Source: Neptunicoccus sediminis
Lineage (GTDB): Bacteria; Pseudomonadota; Alphaproteobacteria; Rhodobacterales; Rhodobacteraceae
NCBI RefSeq assembly: GCF_001719615.1
Contig: NZ_MDVX01000021.1
Span: forward strand, 1-43,197
DNA length: 43,197 nucleotides
Reading direction: 5' to 3'
Below, piece by piece: positions 34,581 to 42,620 of this stretch. Numbering within the stretch: the first letter of the stretch is position 1; each line of letters starts with the position of its first letter. Made by a program: the position numbers and the translations under genes. A model generated the notes under the pieces. That model worked only from the letters and a program-made list of their open reading frames with translations, was not told the DNA's origin and did no database searches.

Positions 34581-35082
34581 CCCTCACCCTATTCTCACCG
34601 CTCCGAACCAAAGCCCGCAGCGCATCCGACGCATTTTGTGATCTGTCAGAACAAAACATCCGCCGCCCGCCAAACCGGAGAACGGCGGCCCTACGAACAG
34701 CCCTCATGTGGAATTTATAACAGATTTTTCCAAGTATTGCCTGTAGATTTGGCACAGGTTTGTTCACGGAGCGTCAACAAAAAGGAATTGGACACCGCCC
34801 TTCTCCCTGATTGCGACACAATCCAGAGACACCCCCACATTCCTGCCGCATTTGTCCCGACAGCGCCGGGAATCGCGTCGCTGAGAATGAGAATCGCCCA
34901 CCCCGAAAAGAGCCGTCCGACCCAATGCCACGGCCCGAAGGGTCAGGTTTCAATCCCAAGGCATAAAGCTGCGCTCCATTCACAAAACCGGACTGGACAA
35001 CCCCCGAAAAAACCGCAATAAGGCCCCTGAACGAAGACCAAAGCGGGTGTCCACACCACACACCCGCAACCCCGTTCAAAAA
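34581..35082. other. Intergenic stretch between cobQ and tRNA-Cys
   Basis: About 500 bases without a credible gene. It should contain the cobQ promoter (minus strand) and the tRNA promoter. A hairpin, GCGGGTGT (35043-35050) with ACACCCGC (35060-35067), lies just before the tRNA. On the minus strand it is followed by TTTGG. Nothing else is recognised. Confidence 0.5.
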
Positions 35083-35156
35083 GGCGAGTTGGCGGAGTGG
35101 TGACGCAGCGGATTGCAAATCCGTGTACACCGGTTCGATTCCGGTACTCGCCTCCA
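35083..35156 (+). tRNA. tRNA-Cys (GCA)
   Basis: This is a 74-base cloverleaf. The acceptor stem GGCGAGT (35083-35089) pairs with ACTCGCC (35146-35152), the discriminator is T, and CCA is encoded (35154-35156). The anticodon arm CGGATTGCAAATCCG has GCA at 35115-35117, and the T arm is CCGGTTCGATTCCGG. An integrase gene begins to read toward it 63 bases downstream, so its 3' end is the probable attachment site of the island. Confidence 0.97.
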
Positions 35157-35197
35157 TTTAAAAACAATCACTTACATCACTCCTTGCCGTGTTTGAG

Positions 35198-35220
35198 GCC
35201 CCGCGTTTACAGGGGCGTTT
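35198..35220 (+). terminator. Hairpin downstream of tRNA-Cys
   Basis: GCCCC (35198-35202) pairs with GGGGC (35212-35216), followed by GTTTA. It is placed between the tRNA and the integrase stop. Confidence 0.5.
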
Positions 35221-36295
35221 ACATTTTTGTGTCTTGAGACAGTGATTTTGCTCGATTGAGCTTACGCAAAACCGCATCGCTTTCGTCCGGGCTAACCTGC
35301 GCATAATGCTCGATAACTTGCGCCGCGTAGCGAACCGACCACCCCATCAGCACCGCAATCTGGCGCAAAGACAGATCGGCATTTAGCAATCTTGTCGCCG
35401 CCGTCCCGCGTGTGTCAGACAGAGTCTTCTCCCTGCCGTCGATCCAAGGGGGGATCTGAGCTTCGCGCCGCCACTTGGTGATCTGGTTCGACGCCCAACG
35501 GGCCGTCAAAGGCCTACCAAGCTCTGAAACCAGCAGCACCTCTTGGCCTTCCGGCGTCTCCGCGATCAATTTCTCAAGTGCCGATGTGGCCGGGATATAT
35601 GCGATCTGGCCGCGCTTACTGGTCCTAAAACGAAGGCGCTTGCCGTGCGGCGTGTCTTCGAATTGGTCCATTTTGACCTGAACCAAATCGGCCGCTCGCA
35701 AGCCGGTTTCGCATCCGGCGGTCAGGATCCTTTGGACCCACTTGGGTGCATGTTTATTGAACTGGGCTATGTCGCCGCTCGTCCAGATGATTTCTGTGCG
35801 GTTCGATTGGTAGAGCTTCTTGAGCTTGTGGCAGTGATGCTCTTTCAGTTTCCCCTCTTCCACCGCCCAATTGAGGACGCGCGTCGCATGGGTGCCCGCC
35901 ATATCGTGCTGCTTGGGCGAATGAAGCCACTTCTTGCGCCAATTGTTAACCTCGCCCCTTGAGGCACGCTCTTCGAACATCGCGACAGGATCGGCACCGA
36001 ACTCCTCGCGGAACAACTCCAGCCATTTGCGGATATCAGCCTTTGAACGCTCAGCCTTGGGCAAGGACGCGCTGGACAGAAAATCGTCGACCAAGTGAGT
36101 CGTCAGATATTCGGCCGAGCTCACGGGCGTACCGCATTGCGAAAACGCATGGAAGAATTCGGGTTCTTTTGGGTTTGGGTCCGTCCCTTCCCAAAATTTG
36201 GGGCCGCCCCGCCAAGCATAGAAATGGTAGCGAACACCGGACACAACCTTTCGTCGGACACGGTGGACGCCCTTGGGAAGGTTACTTCTGGGCAC
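35219..36295 (-). CDS. Tyrosine site-specific integrase of the tRNA-Cys island
   Basis: This 358-residue integrase has a Rhodobacterales-phage-like N-terminus (SNLPKGVHRVRRKVVSG, YHFYAWRGGPKFW), a core-binding domain and a catalytic domain. Visible catalytic residues are Arg in GCETGLRAADL, Arg in SDTRGTAATRL, Trp in LMGWSV at the third position, and the Tyr in VIEHYAQV. The second-box His of HxxR is Ser here (LSDTR), which is unusual. The GTG at 36295 is chosen because it overlaps the upstream excisionase-like gene by 14 bases and has GGAGAG ahead of it. The frame is open further upstream but would run through that gene. Its place next to tRNA-Cys marks the island boundary. Confidence 0.88.
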   Translation of the reverse strand: MPRSNLPKGVHRVRRKVVSGVRYHFYAWRGGPKFWEGTDPNPKEPEFFHAFSQCGTPVSSAEYLTTHLVDDFLSSASLPKAERSKADIRKWLELFREEFGADPVAMFEERASRGEVNNWRKKWLHSPKQHDMAGTHATRVLNWAVEEGKLKEHHCHKLKKLYQSNRTEIIWTSGDIAQFNKHAPKWVQRILTAGCETGLRAADLVQVKMDQFEDTPHGKRLRFRTSKRGQIAYIPATSALEKLIAETPEGQEVLLVSELGRPLTARWASNQITKWRREAQIPPWIDGREKTLSDTRGTAATRLLNADLSLRQIAVLMGWSVRYAAQVIEHYAQVSPDESDAVLRKLNRAKSLSQDTKM

Positions 36296-36539
36296 GGCGT
36301 GCTCTCCGCTGTGCAACGAGGCTCGGTTGCGAAGTGGCTTCGCGTTCTGCCGCGCTGATGCCCTGAACAGCATCCAATCGCGCGCGAATGAGTTTCGGGT
36401 CATACCACCCGCGCCGCCCTGGCACCGGAGCGATACCCGTCCTACGGCAGAAGTCATAGAAGGACGCGCTCGGCTCGTCGTAGCCGAAGAGAAGCGCGAG
36501 CTCTGGGGTTGGAATCAGCTGAATATGGCTTGGGCTCAT
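36282..36539 (-). CDS. Small AlpA/excisionase-like DNA-binding protein
   Basis: This is an 85-residue protein with a probable helix-turn-helix, LIPTPELALLFGYDEPSASF, then YDFCRRTGIAPVPGRRGWYD. It resembles the small winged-helix proteins that set excision or phage repression. Its ATG (36539) overlaps the stop of the upstream small gene by 4 bases (ATGA), and its end overlaps the integrase start, so the three minus-strand genes form one tight operon. A role as recombination directionality factor is inferred from position and size. Confidence 0.75.
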   Translation of the reverse strand: MSPSHIQLIPTPELALLFGYDEPSASFYDFCRRTGIAPVPGRRGWYDPKLIRARLDAVQGISAAEREATSQPSLVAQRRARRAQK

Positions 36540-36697
36540 TTTTCAGCCCTCTCACCCACGGCTTCTTGCCGCGACATGGCTGCCCGCAAACAAGACACCA
36601 CCTGAGCGCCCTGTGAGCGTAAGTTCCGCACAGCTTCCTCTTCGAGCCAGGCTTTCACGTCCGCTGGAAGGTTAAGTTTGAACTGGGTTGTCTTCAT
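36536..36697 (-). CDS. Arc-like ribbon-helix-helix protein (53 aa)
   Basis: This short gene encodes 53 residues starting MKTTQFKLNLPADVKAWLEE. The QFKLNLP strand followed by two helices (AWLEEEAVRN, QVVSCLRAAMSR) is the Arc/Mnt ribbon-helix-helix pattern. It starts after GAGGTG and overlaps the excisionase-like gene by 4 bases. It is divergent from a second ribbon-helix-helix gene at 36767, and the gap holds two matching palindromes. It is probably a repressor of the integration genes. Confidence 0.75.
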   Translation of the reverse strand: MKTTQFKLNLPADVKAWLEEEAVRNLRSQGAQVVSCLRAAMSRQEAVGERAEK

Positions 36698-36715
36698 ATT
36701 TACACCTCAACAAAA

Positions 36716-36730
36716 GGACATAAAATGTCC
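36716..36730. promoter_or_regulatory. Operator-like palindrome 1 (divergent RHH genes)
   Basis: GGACATAAAATGTCC has perfect 6-base arms around AAA, 18 bases upstream of the minus-strand RHH gene start. It shares the form GGACAN-3-NTGTCC with the palindrome at 36741-36755, whose centre is 25 bp away. Confidence 0.7.
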
Positions 36731-36740
36731 ATATCATTGA

Positions 36741-36755
36741 GGACAAATATTGTCC
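36741..36755. promoter_or_regulatory. Operator-like palindrome 2 (divergent RHH genes)
   Basis: GGACAAATATTGTCC has perfect 6-base arms around ATA, 11 bases upstream of the plus-strand RHH gene start. It is the partner of the palindrome at 36716-36730, and both are followed by AT-rich sequence. Confidence 0.7.
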
Positions 36756-36766
36756 ATCATGCAATC

Positions 36767-37096
36767 ATGAAAGAAGAAGCCTTGGTCCAATTCAAACTCT
36801 TGCTTCCTGCCGCGCTCAAGAAGCGTCTGGAAACGCATGCCACACTGAACCGGCGCAGCCTGTCGCAGGAAATCGTCGTCGCTCTTGAGGAGAAGTACCC
36901 GGCCGCAGAACCGGATGCGACGTCGGATCCAGCGGCGCGGCTGCTCTTCTGGCTCGCCAAAAGAATACGACGCAGAACGCCTAAACCGGGCTCGGCGAGG
37001 GAGCGCCAAGCGGCGCTGTACGAGAGCATCGCGAGCGACATTACCGCTCGGATGGAGGCAATTCATCAGAGCAATCAGAAAGGCGGCAATGGTTAG
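36767..37096 (+). CDS. Arc-like ribbon-helix-helix protein with basic C-terminal extension (109 aa)
   Basis: The first 50 residues (MKEEALVQFKLLLPAALKKR, then NRRSLSQEIVVALEEKY) match the Arc-type ribbon-helix-helix fold: a strand, then two helices that pair in a dimer. The remaining part is basic and helical (LLFWLAKRIRRRTPK). The ATG at 36767 is chosen: the upstream ATG at 36725 lies inside the first operator-like palindrome and adds an unconserved leader. It faces the 53-residue RHH gene and probably shares control of the region between 36698 and 36766. Which palindrome each protein binds is unknown. Confidence 0.8.
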   Translation: MKEEALVQFKLLLPAALKKRLETHATLNRRSLSQEIVVALEEKYPAAEPDATSDPAARLLFWLAKRIRRRTPKPGSARERQAALYESIASDITARMEAIHQSNQKGGNG

Positions 37097-37136
37097 CGAA
37101 TTGAACGTTTAACCTATAGAATCTGCCGAGATAATA

Positions 37137-39983
37137 ATGCCCAAAACACTTTGGCAGCGCACGAAACACGTTGCCTCAACCTATACTTGGACCTTCATAG
37201 TTGTGATGGTCCTCAATCAACTTCTATTCTTCGGCTTTTGCCTCAATCCAATTTGTTTGATCGCGGCTATGCCGCATGTTCTTGCTATCACAGTGGCGTT
37301 GGGTAGCTGGTTCAACAAAATCAATGGCTGGGGCGTTGGCGACCAAGAAGTGGAGCGCCCCCCCCCTTCAAGGAGGGTCGTTCCAAAGAGAGTCCCAGCA
37401 ATTGGGCCCAGTTCAGAGTATTCAGATTGGCGCAGCGCTTGGTCAACATCCATTGAACCGAACAGATGGATCCCCAAAGGTGAAGCCGAGAACATTGTCC
37501 GACGCTTTCCACCATTTAAGAACGGGCGCGAAGAAGCTGAACCCACTTCGCAGTATCCGCATTTTCAGAAGGCACTTGCAAAGGAGTTTGATGCGGCCAA
37601 CGCCGCTTTTGGCAAAAAACAGAAAGAACGGTTGAGCGATTTTTTTTCGTCAATCGAGCGGAACCCGCTCACCGATGAACAAATGGATTGCTGTATCTGC
37701 ATGGACAACGCGCTTCAAATCGTTGCCGCCGCAGGATCCGGTAAAACATCAACTATCGTTGCACGTGTCGGGTATGCCCTAAAGGAAGGCTTGGTCCCAC
37801 CTGAGGAGATTTTGATTCTTGCGTTCAACCGATCTGTAAAGGAAGAACTGGAAGCTCGTATCAAAGAACGCCTTGGTGATTTTCCCAATGTCCAACGCAT
37901 TAATGTAAAGACATTCAATGCTTTCGGCCTGGAGGTAATCGGAAAGAGCACCGGGCGAAAGCCAAGGTTGGCTGACTGGGTTGAACCAGGTAAAGACGTT
38001 CAAGCCATCTCAGAAATTGTAGAAGATCTTCGCCAACGCGATCCCCGCTTCCGGCTTGACTGGGATCTGTTCAGAACGGTCTACGGTCGCGGCATTGATG
38101 AGTGGGACAACCTCAAACAACCGCAAACCGACGTCATAGGTAAAGGCAGCATTCCAACTGCAGACGGAAAACTGGTGAAGAGCCAAGAAGAGCGCATGAT
38201 CTGCGATTTTCTCTTCTACCACGGCGTGCCATATGAGTACGAACGAACATACGAACACGACACTGCCACAGAAGCGCACTCCCAATACCATCCTGACTTT
38301 TATTACCCCCGCTTACACCTCTACCACGAGCATTTTGCGCTAGACGCGCATGGCAAGGCACCGGCCCATTTTTCCGGCGACTATGTCTCCGGTGTCCTCT
38401 GGAAAAGGGCGCTACACGACGAAAAAGGAACCCAGCTATTCGAAACCACCTCGCATGGCTTGCGAAACGGTAACGACTTGGATCGGCTGAAAGCCGAACT
38501 GGAGAAACACGGCGAAGTTCTAGAGTTCGACGAAAACCGCAAATCCACCGGCCAAGAGCCAATTCCAACCAAGCAACTAGCCTCGACGATCCGTGCTTTC
38601 CAGCAGCATGTCAAAAGCAATGGATTGAGCCCGAGGGGCTTGCGCCAGAAGATTGCTGATCATGAGCGTGGCCACCGCGACCGACTTACGCGCTTCGTTA
38701 AACTCTACGAAAGAATCGCCGAGGAATGGCAACGGCGTCTTGCTGTCGAAAACTGCATCGATTTCGATGACATGTTGCTCGATGCGATCAAGCACTTGAA
38801 AGAAGGGACATATCAAAGCCCCTTCAACATGGTTCTTGCGGACGAGTTTCAGGATGTTTCTCAAGCAAAGTTACGTTTACTCAAAGCCCTCATAGAAAGC
38901 GCGGGGACCTCCTCGAGCTTGTGCGTTGTTGGCGATGACTGGCAAGGGATCAACCGCTTCGCTGGTGCCGATATTTCTGTCATGACCGGTTTCGAGCGAA
39001 CATTCCCGAATGCCACACAGCTCACACTAAGCAAAACGTTCCGATGCCCTCAGGTTTTGTGCGAAGCGTCCAGCGACTTCATCCAGAAGAATCCCATCCA
39101 AATAAGAAAGACCGTTGTAACCACCAACACTTATGAAAGAGCCGGACTCCATACATTTGCAGCTGAGACGATGAGTGGTGCTCTTGAGCGCATCGAGAAA
39201 GATCTTAAGCAGCTGCATGGTGCTGCCAAAAATGGCCAGCTTGACGTTCCCGACGGCAACAAGCTTACCATCATGCTCTTGGGCCGTTATCACAAGGATA
39301 AGCCCGCCAGCTTGAACAGTTGGAAGCGCGCCTATGGCGATCAACTTGAGCTCAGCTACTCTACTGCCCATGCAGCAAAAGGCCTCGAGGCTGACTATGT
39401 GATGCTTCTCAACGTCACTGAAGGCCTGATGGGTTTTCCAAGCCAAATCGTTGACGACCCTGCATTGCAGCTCGCGATGCCAGAGCCCGATGACTTCCCG
39501 CTGGCTGAGGAGCGCCGCCTTTTCTATGTTGCCCTGACACGCGCCCGCCGACAAACGCGCATCTACACATTGCAAGACAAGCCTTCGAGATTTGTCGTCG
39601 AGCTCGCCAAAGACGGGCATACCGAGATCAAAAGCGAAAAGACTACGTTGAAAGTCTGCCCAAAATGCGGGGCTGGCACACTAAGTCAAAGGAACGGGCG
39701 ATTTGGGCCGTTCGAAGGGTGCAGCGCGCATCCAGAATGTGATTATACCAAGCGACTACTTTCGGTTGGTAGAAGCAGTGCTTCATCGGTGAAATCCATT
39801 CGACTAAAAGACCCCATAGCTGAAGGGGCGAAATGCCCAACATGCAATCAAGGCACCATGGTTCTCCGACTGGGGCAAAACGACGAACCTTTCCTTGGGT
39901 GCTCTTCCTTCCCTCTTTGTCGAACAACAGCACAAGTCACCAAACGGCAAAACGGGAACGGAAAAAGGGGCACTAGGCCTTAG
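37137..39983 (+). CDS. Membrane-anchored helicase-IV-like (UvrD superfamily) protein with nuclease-like insert and two zinc ribbons
   Basis: This is a 948-residue protein. Residues about 16-58 are hydrophobic and form one or two membrane segments. The motor follows: Walker A AAAGSGKTS (about 197-205), DEFQDVSQ (about 568-575), VGDDWQGINRFAGAD and the late motifs STAHAAKGLEADYV (about 742) and EERRLFYVALTRARR. These match helicase IV (HelD) closely. Between the early motor motifs sits a PD-(D/E)xK-like segment, YHPDFYYP...YHEHFALDAHGK (about 384-405), also known in some helicase IV relatives. At the end are two topoisomerase-type C4 zinc ribbons (CPKC...C...C, CPTC...C...C, about 841-935). The standard E. 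coli HelD (684 residues) has no visible zinc ribbons or this N-terminus. The context is island cargo, so defence or island maintenance is possible. Confidence 0.88.
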   Translation: MPKTLWQRTKHVASTYTWTFIVVMVLNQLLFFGFCLNPICLIAAMPHVLAITVALGSWFNKINGWGVGDQEVERPPPSRRVVPKRVPAIGPSSEYSDWRSAWSTSIEPNRWIPKGEAENIVRRFPPFKNGREEAEPTSQYPHFQKALAKEFDAANAAFGKKQKERLSDFFSSIERNPLTDEQMDCCICMDNALQIVAAAGSGKTSTIVARVGYALKEGLVPPEEILILAFNRSVKEELEARIKERLGDFPNVQRINVKTFNAFGLEVIGKSTGRKPRLADWVEPGKDVQAISEIVEDLRQRDPRFRLDWDLFRTVYGRGIDEWDNLKQPQTDVIGKGSIPTADGKLVKSQEERMICDFLFYHGVPYEYERTYEHDTATEAHSQYHPDFYYPRLHLYHEHFALDAHGKAPAHFSGDYVSGVLWKRALHDEKGTQLFETTSHGLRNGNDLDRLKAELEKHGEVLEFDENRKSTGQEPIPTKQLASTIRAFQQHVKSNGLSPRGLRQKIADHERGHRDRLTRFVKLYERIAEEWQRRLAVENCIDFDDMLLDAIKHLKEGTYQSPFNMVLADEFQDVSQAKLRLLKALIESAGTSSSLCVVGDDWQGINRFAGADISVMTGFERTFPNATQLTLSKTFRCPQVLCEASSDFIQKNPIQIRKTVVTTNTYERAGLHTFAAETMSGALERIEKDLKQLHGAAKNGQLDVPDGNKLTIMLLGRYHKDKPASLNSWKRAYGDQLELSYSTAHAAKGLEADYVMLLNVTEGLMGFPSQIVDDPALQLAMPEPDDFPLAEERRLFYVALTRARRQTRIYTLQDKPSRFVVELAKDGHTEIKSEKTTLKVCPKCGAGTLSQRNGRFGPFEGCSAHPECDYTKRLLSVGRSSASSVKSIRLKDPIAEGAKCPTCNQGTMVLRLGQNDEPFLGCSSFPLCRTTAQVTKRQNGNGKRGTRP

Positions 39984-40621
39984 TAGGCCACCCACTCATA
40001 TCCGTGGTTGCCCTCGTGATCTTCCCATTCGACACCGACTCCTCTTCGCCAATTTGATGATGAACAGCGCCGTGACGGCAGAACCCATTGCGGGGCGGCG
40101 GCTGGTGTCGTGCGTTGCCAGCCGAATTTGCCCTGGGTGCCGTAGGTCCCGAGGCGCATGCTGTAACTCTCAGAACAATCATCGTCGCGACCACGTTCGC
40201 GATGGCTGTAGTGCCGAACATCCCAGACACGGATCGAGCGCACGAAATCGAATTCCAGACCGCTGATGTCGATATCGGCACCGCCTTCAACCACCTGAGC
40301 CAGAATGACTTGGCCGAGTGTCTGACCATTTTGGTTGCTGGCCTCCCAGATTTTAGGGGCCATGCTTTGCAGGGGCGCACGTTCAGAAACACCCATCGGG
40401 CAACGCCAGATTTGCAACGGCGGTTCAATCGGCCAGGGCGTGATCCGGCGGATAAAAACGGCCCGGGCATGGGCACATTCTGCGGACGCGGGCCACCCAC
40501 CAGCCAGGCAAAGCAGAATGGCGCAATCGACCTGATAGGCCTTTGCCGCCTGCGGTGCCACGGTTGAAAGCAGAGCCACGACAGCTCCGGCGCTCCAATT
40601 TCTGATAAGTCTGGACCACAT
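39980..40621 (-). CDS. Secreted Cys-containing protein, TrbM-like in part
   Basis: This protein of about 213 residues has a signal peptide (MWSRLIRNWSAGAVVALLST, cleavage near AKA-YQ). A Cys-containing segment CAILLCLAGGWPASAECAHA, then IRRITPWPIEPPLQIWRCPM, follows. It resembles TrbM-type proteins of conjugation operons, which open with a similar CxxxLCL-GG-x-ECxxY motif. I rate that similarity as weak to moderate. The start at 40621 gives the best signal peptide; an in-frame ATG at 40654 with GGAGGT further upstream is the alternative. The stop overlaps the convergent helicase stop by 4 bases. If TrbM-like, it may be a leftover of a transfer operon. Confidence 0.65.
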   Translation of the reverse strand: MWSRLIRNWSAGAVVALLSTVAPQAAKAYQVDCAILLCLAGGWPASAECAHARAVFIRRITPWPIEPPLQIWRCPMGVSERAPLQSMAPKIWEASNQNGQTLGQVILAQVVEGGADIDISGLEFDFVRSIRVWDVRHYSHRERGRDDDCSESYSMRLGTYGTQGKFGWQRTTPAAAPQWVLPSRRCSSSNWRRGVGVEWEDHEGNHGYEWVAY

Positions 40622-40731
40622 ATCAATAAATGCCTCATGATAACGATACTGCATTATTGATACACTACCTCCAACCCGGAGCTTCACACCATATGCGAGC
40701 ATAGGGTTTATGATGTTCGCGCGCGTTTTGT

Positions 40732-40743
40732 GGAATATATTCC
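40732..40743. promoter_or_regulatory. 12-bp palindrome upstream of XRE gene, candidate operator
   Basis: GGAATATATTCC is a perfect dyad ending 36 bases before the XRE start codon, consistent with a binding site for a small XRE dimer. Confidence 0.5.
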
Positions 40744-40779
40744 GTAGAGCGGTTCTTGTGATCTGGCCGAATAGAGGCC

Positions 40780-40992
40780 ATGAAATTACGGGAACGAGTA
40801 GGGTTAAATGTCAGGAATCTAAGAAGTTCCAGAGGATTGAGCCAAGAACAGCTAGCGTTGGCTGCGGATGTAGATCGCAGCTATATCAGCGAGATTGAAC
40901 TCGCCAAAAATTCAGCGTCAATCGATGTTCTGGAGCGTATCGCGGATGCTCTCGAGGTCGATCCCAAGGAATTGTTTAACGAGAGGGGCTAG
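40780..40992 (+). CDS. Small XRE-family helix-turn-helix regulator (70 aa)
   Basis: The entire 70-residue protein is one XRE helix-turn-helix: LNVRNLRSSRGLSQEQLALA, DVDRSYISEIELAKNSASID, and then LERIADALEVDPKELF. It is of the size and type found before many restriction-modification and defence genes as controllers. It has no clear Shine-Dalgarno in front of the ATG. The following gene starts 2 bases after its stop, so the two are translationally linked. It is likely a repressor of its own operon, possibly through the palindrome at 40732-40743. Confidence 0.88.
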   Translation: MKLRERVGLNVRNLRSSRGLSQEQLALAADVDRSYISEIELAKNSASIDVLERIADALEVDPKELFNERG

Positions 40993-40994
40993 TT

Positions 40995-41195
40995 TTGCCC
41001 AAACTTGAGAGTTTTCGCTCAAAGGCCGAAGCCATCGGTCGTATTTCATGCATCCAAACAGGCGAAGAAATCGGTCTGCTGTATCAGTGGGATAACGGCG
41101 AGACGCAGGCCGCGCTTTATGTAGACGGCTCAAGCAAGCCGCCAAGCTTCCAAAATCAGGCTACTGAACCGAACCTTGGCGCAAAACGCGGCTAG
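40995..41195 (+). CDS. Unrecognised small protein coupled to the XRE gene (66 aa)
   Basis: I do not recognise this 66-residue protein (MPKLESFRSKAEAIGRISCI, then EEIGLLYQWDNGETQAALYV). It begins with TTG only 2 bases after the XRE stop, with GAGAGGGG ahead of it, so translational coupling is expected. The composition looks protein-like: alternating strand pattern in the second half. It is most likely a functional partner of the regulator or of the downstream Cys-cluster protein. The function is unknown. Confidence 0.5.
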   Translation: MPKLESFRSKAEAIGRISCIQTGEEIGLLYQWDNGETQAALYVDGSSKPPSFQNQATEPNLGAKRG

Positions 41196-41408
41196 CGGCT
41201 GAATGCCGTACAAAGTGCGCTCGCCAGAACGGATCCATGCTTCACGCGCACGCGCCGGTCTAGCCGCCCAAATCAAACATTACGTTCGTTGGAAAGTAAC
41301 GTCGCCTTGTTCCGCGGCTTGAGGCTCTTAGTAAATGGGAAAAGGGCTACCTAACGGCGCAATATTGGTTCAGTCTACGGAAATTACCAAAACCATATTG
41401 GTGTTAAA

Positions 41409-42620
41409 TTGACAGGACACAATCATTACCCATGGTGCACATGCGGATGGTGCGTCGGCGGAGGCAACCGAAACGGTGGAGGCGTCTCCGCCGCGCCAGC
41501 AACAAAGTCCCCTCAGCCGGTCTATTCCGATTATGAAAAGCGTCAAGCGACGCAAACGCTGAAAGGCTACGGCGCAACAAGCTACTCTCGCTGCTTCGTG
41601 AATCCCAATGCATTCTGCCCCGTCTGCGGTCAGCCCGTCTATTTTTATGCCAATGAACACGGCGGCCGTGTATTCTTTGATGAACTCGGGAAACCTTGGG
41701 CGAAGCACCCTTGCACGGACAACGAGCGCACTGCCTCTGGCTCTGTGCGTACTCGCCCCTCCAGTCGACCAGTTGCCGAAATCAAAGAAATTCTCGGTGC
41801 CGAACAAAAAATCGAACAGAGAATACTACCTGTAGGCCGGAAAGCGAGAAGAGATTCCTGGAAGCTTGCGGTGGTTGTTGAAGTCCACTTCGCTAACTTC
41901 GGCATGGACGTTCAGATTGAAGACCTTTCAAGCCAAAATCACCAGAAACATCGTTTTTTCATCTACTGTGACCAGCCGCTTTTGGTTGAAGGTGACCTCG
42001 TCAGTCGCCGTAGGCAGACTTTCTCATTTCTCCACCCGCAGTCACTTGAAGACACTACCGTTGTCAACGGTGACCGGCTTGTAAACTTCGAAGCGCTGGA
42101 AAAGGATATCGATCCTAGCCAACTTCCTGGTGAGGTTTCAGAGCTAATGCCATCCGAAAGAAGGCACTTTGGGTCGGGAAGCGGCATAACTGCTAAGGCT
42201 TCAGGCACATTGAGGTCAACCCTCGAAGATTTCGCCAAAAAGGGAATCGTGGGGCCCAAACTTGTTTCTCACTATTTGAATGAAACCGGCCGTACGACTG
42301 CTGATGGCTCGCTTTGGACACCTCGCCTTGCCTTTTTTCTGATTGCCCTATCCGGCGTCTCCCAAGAAAAACCGGTTAGGCAAAAGAAACGAACCGCAGG
42401 TAGCAAACCTCAAAAGGCTCGGAAGCCGCAACCACATGCACGCGCCAAGAAGCGCCCACGTTCATCTGGAACCCTGTCTGGCAATTCGGTTTCGCAATCA
42501 GCCAGAAAAACCCACAAGCCACGTTCCGAACCCGCAGCTCGGCTCTCCACCGATGTAGATGAGTGGGCACGTATGCTCTCAAGACTTGGGCGGGTTTCCA
42601 GAAAAGACGACGACGGCTGA
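41409..42620 (+). CDS. Unrecognised 403-aa protein with N-terminal Cys cluster and basic C-terminus
   Basis: I cannot assign a family. Residues 1-15 carry a compact Cys motif (PWCTCGWC: Cys10, 12, 15). A second probable zinc-binding unit follows: Cys62, Cys70-x-x-Cys73, with GGRVFFDELGKPWAKHPC (His100, Cys102). The middle (about 145-220) has strands reminiscent of a small beta-barrel, and a helical part (about 265-320) ends in a long basic, probably disordered tail (about 325-375), suited to nucleic acid binding. The TTG start is uncertain, as no ATG lies nearby in frame. It follows the XRE pair by 213 bases and is the last intact gene before the IS element. A DNA- or RNA-related role is a guess from composition. 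Confidence 0.6.
   Translation: MTGHNHYPWCTCGWCVGGGNRNGGGVSAAPATKSPQPVYSDYEKRQATQTLKGYGATSYSRCFVNPNAFCPVCGQPVYFYANEHGGRVFFDELGKPWAKHPCTDNERTASGSVRTRPSSRPVAEIKEILGAEQKIEQRILPVGRKARRDSWKLAVVVEVHFANFGMDVQIEDLSSQNHQKHRFFIYCDQPLLVEGDLVSRRRQTFSFLHPQSLEDTTVVNGDRLVNFEALEKDIDPSQLPGEVSELMPSERRHFGSGSGITAKASGTLRSTLEDFAKKGIVGPKLVSHYLNETGRTTADGSLWTPRLAFFLIALSGVSQEKPVRQKKRTAGSKPQKARKPQPHARAKKRPRSSGTLSGNSVSQSARKTHKPRSEPAARLSTDVDEWARMLSRLGRVSRKDDDG

Noticed and set aside
34581-34800. Possible cobalamin riboswitch upstream of cobQ
   Set aside because: No B12-box-like GCCACTG was found on the minus strand and no matching stem pattern was seen.
34774-35157. A 127-codon minus-strand frame starting MEASTGIEPVYTDLQSAA
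   Set aside because: It is the well-known false frame produced by reading a tRNA gene backwards.
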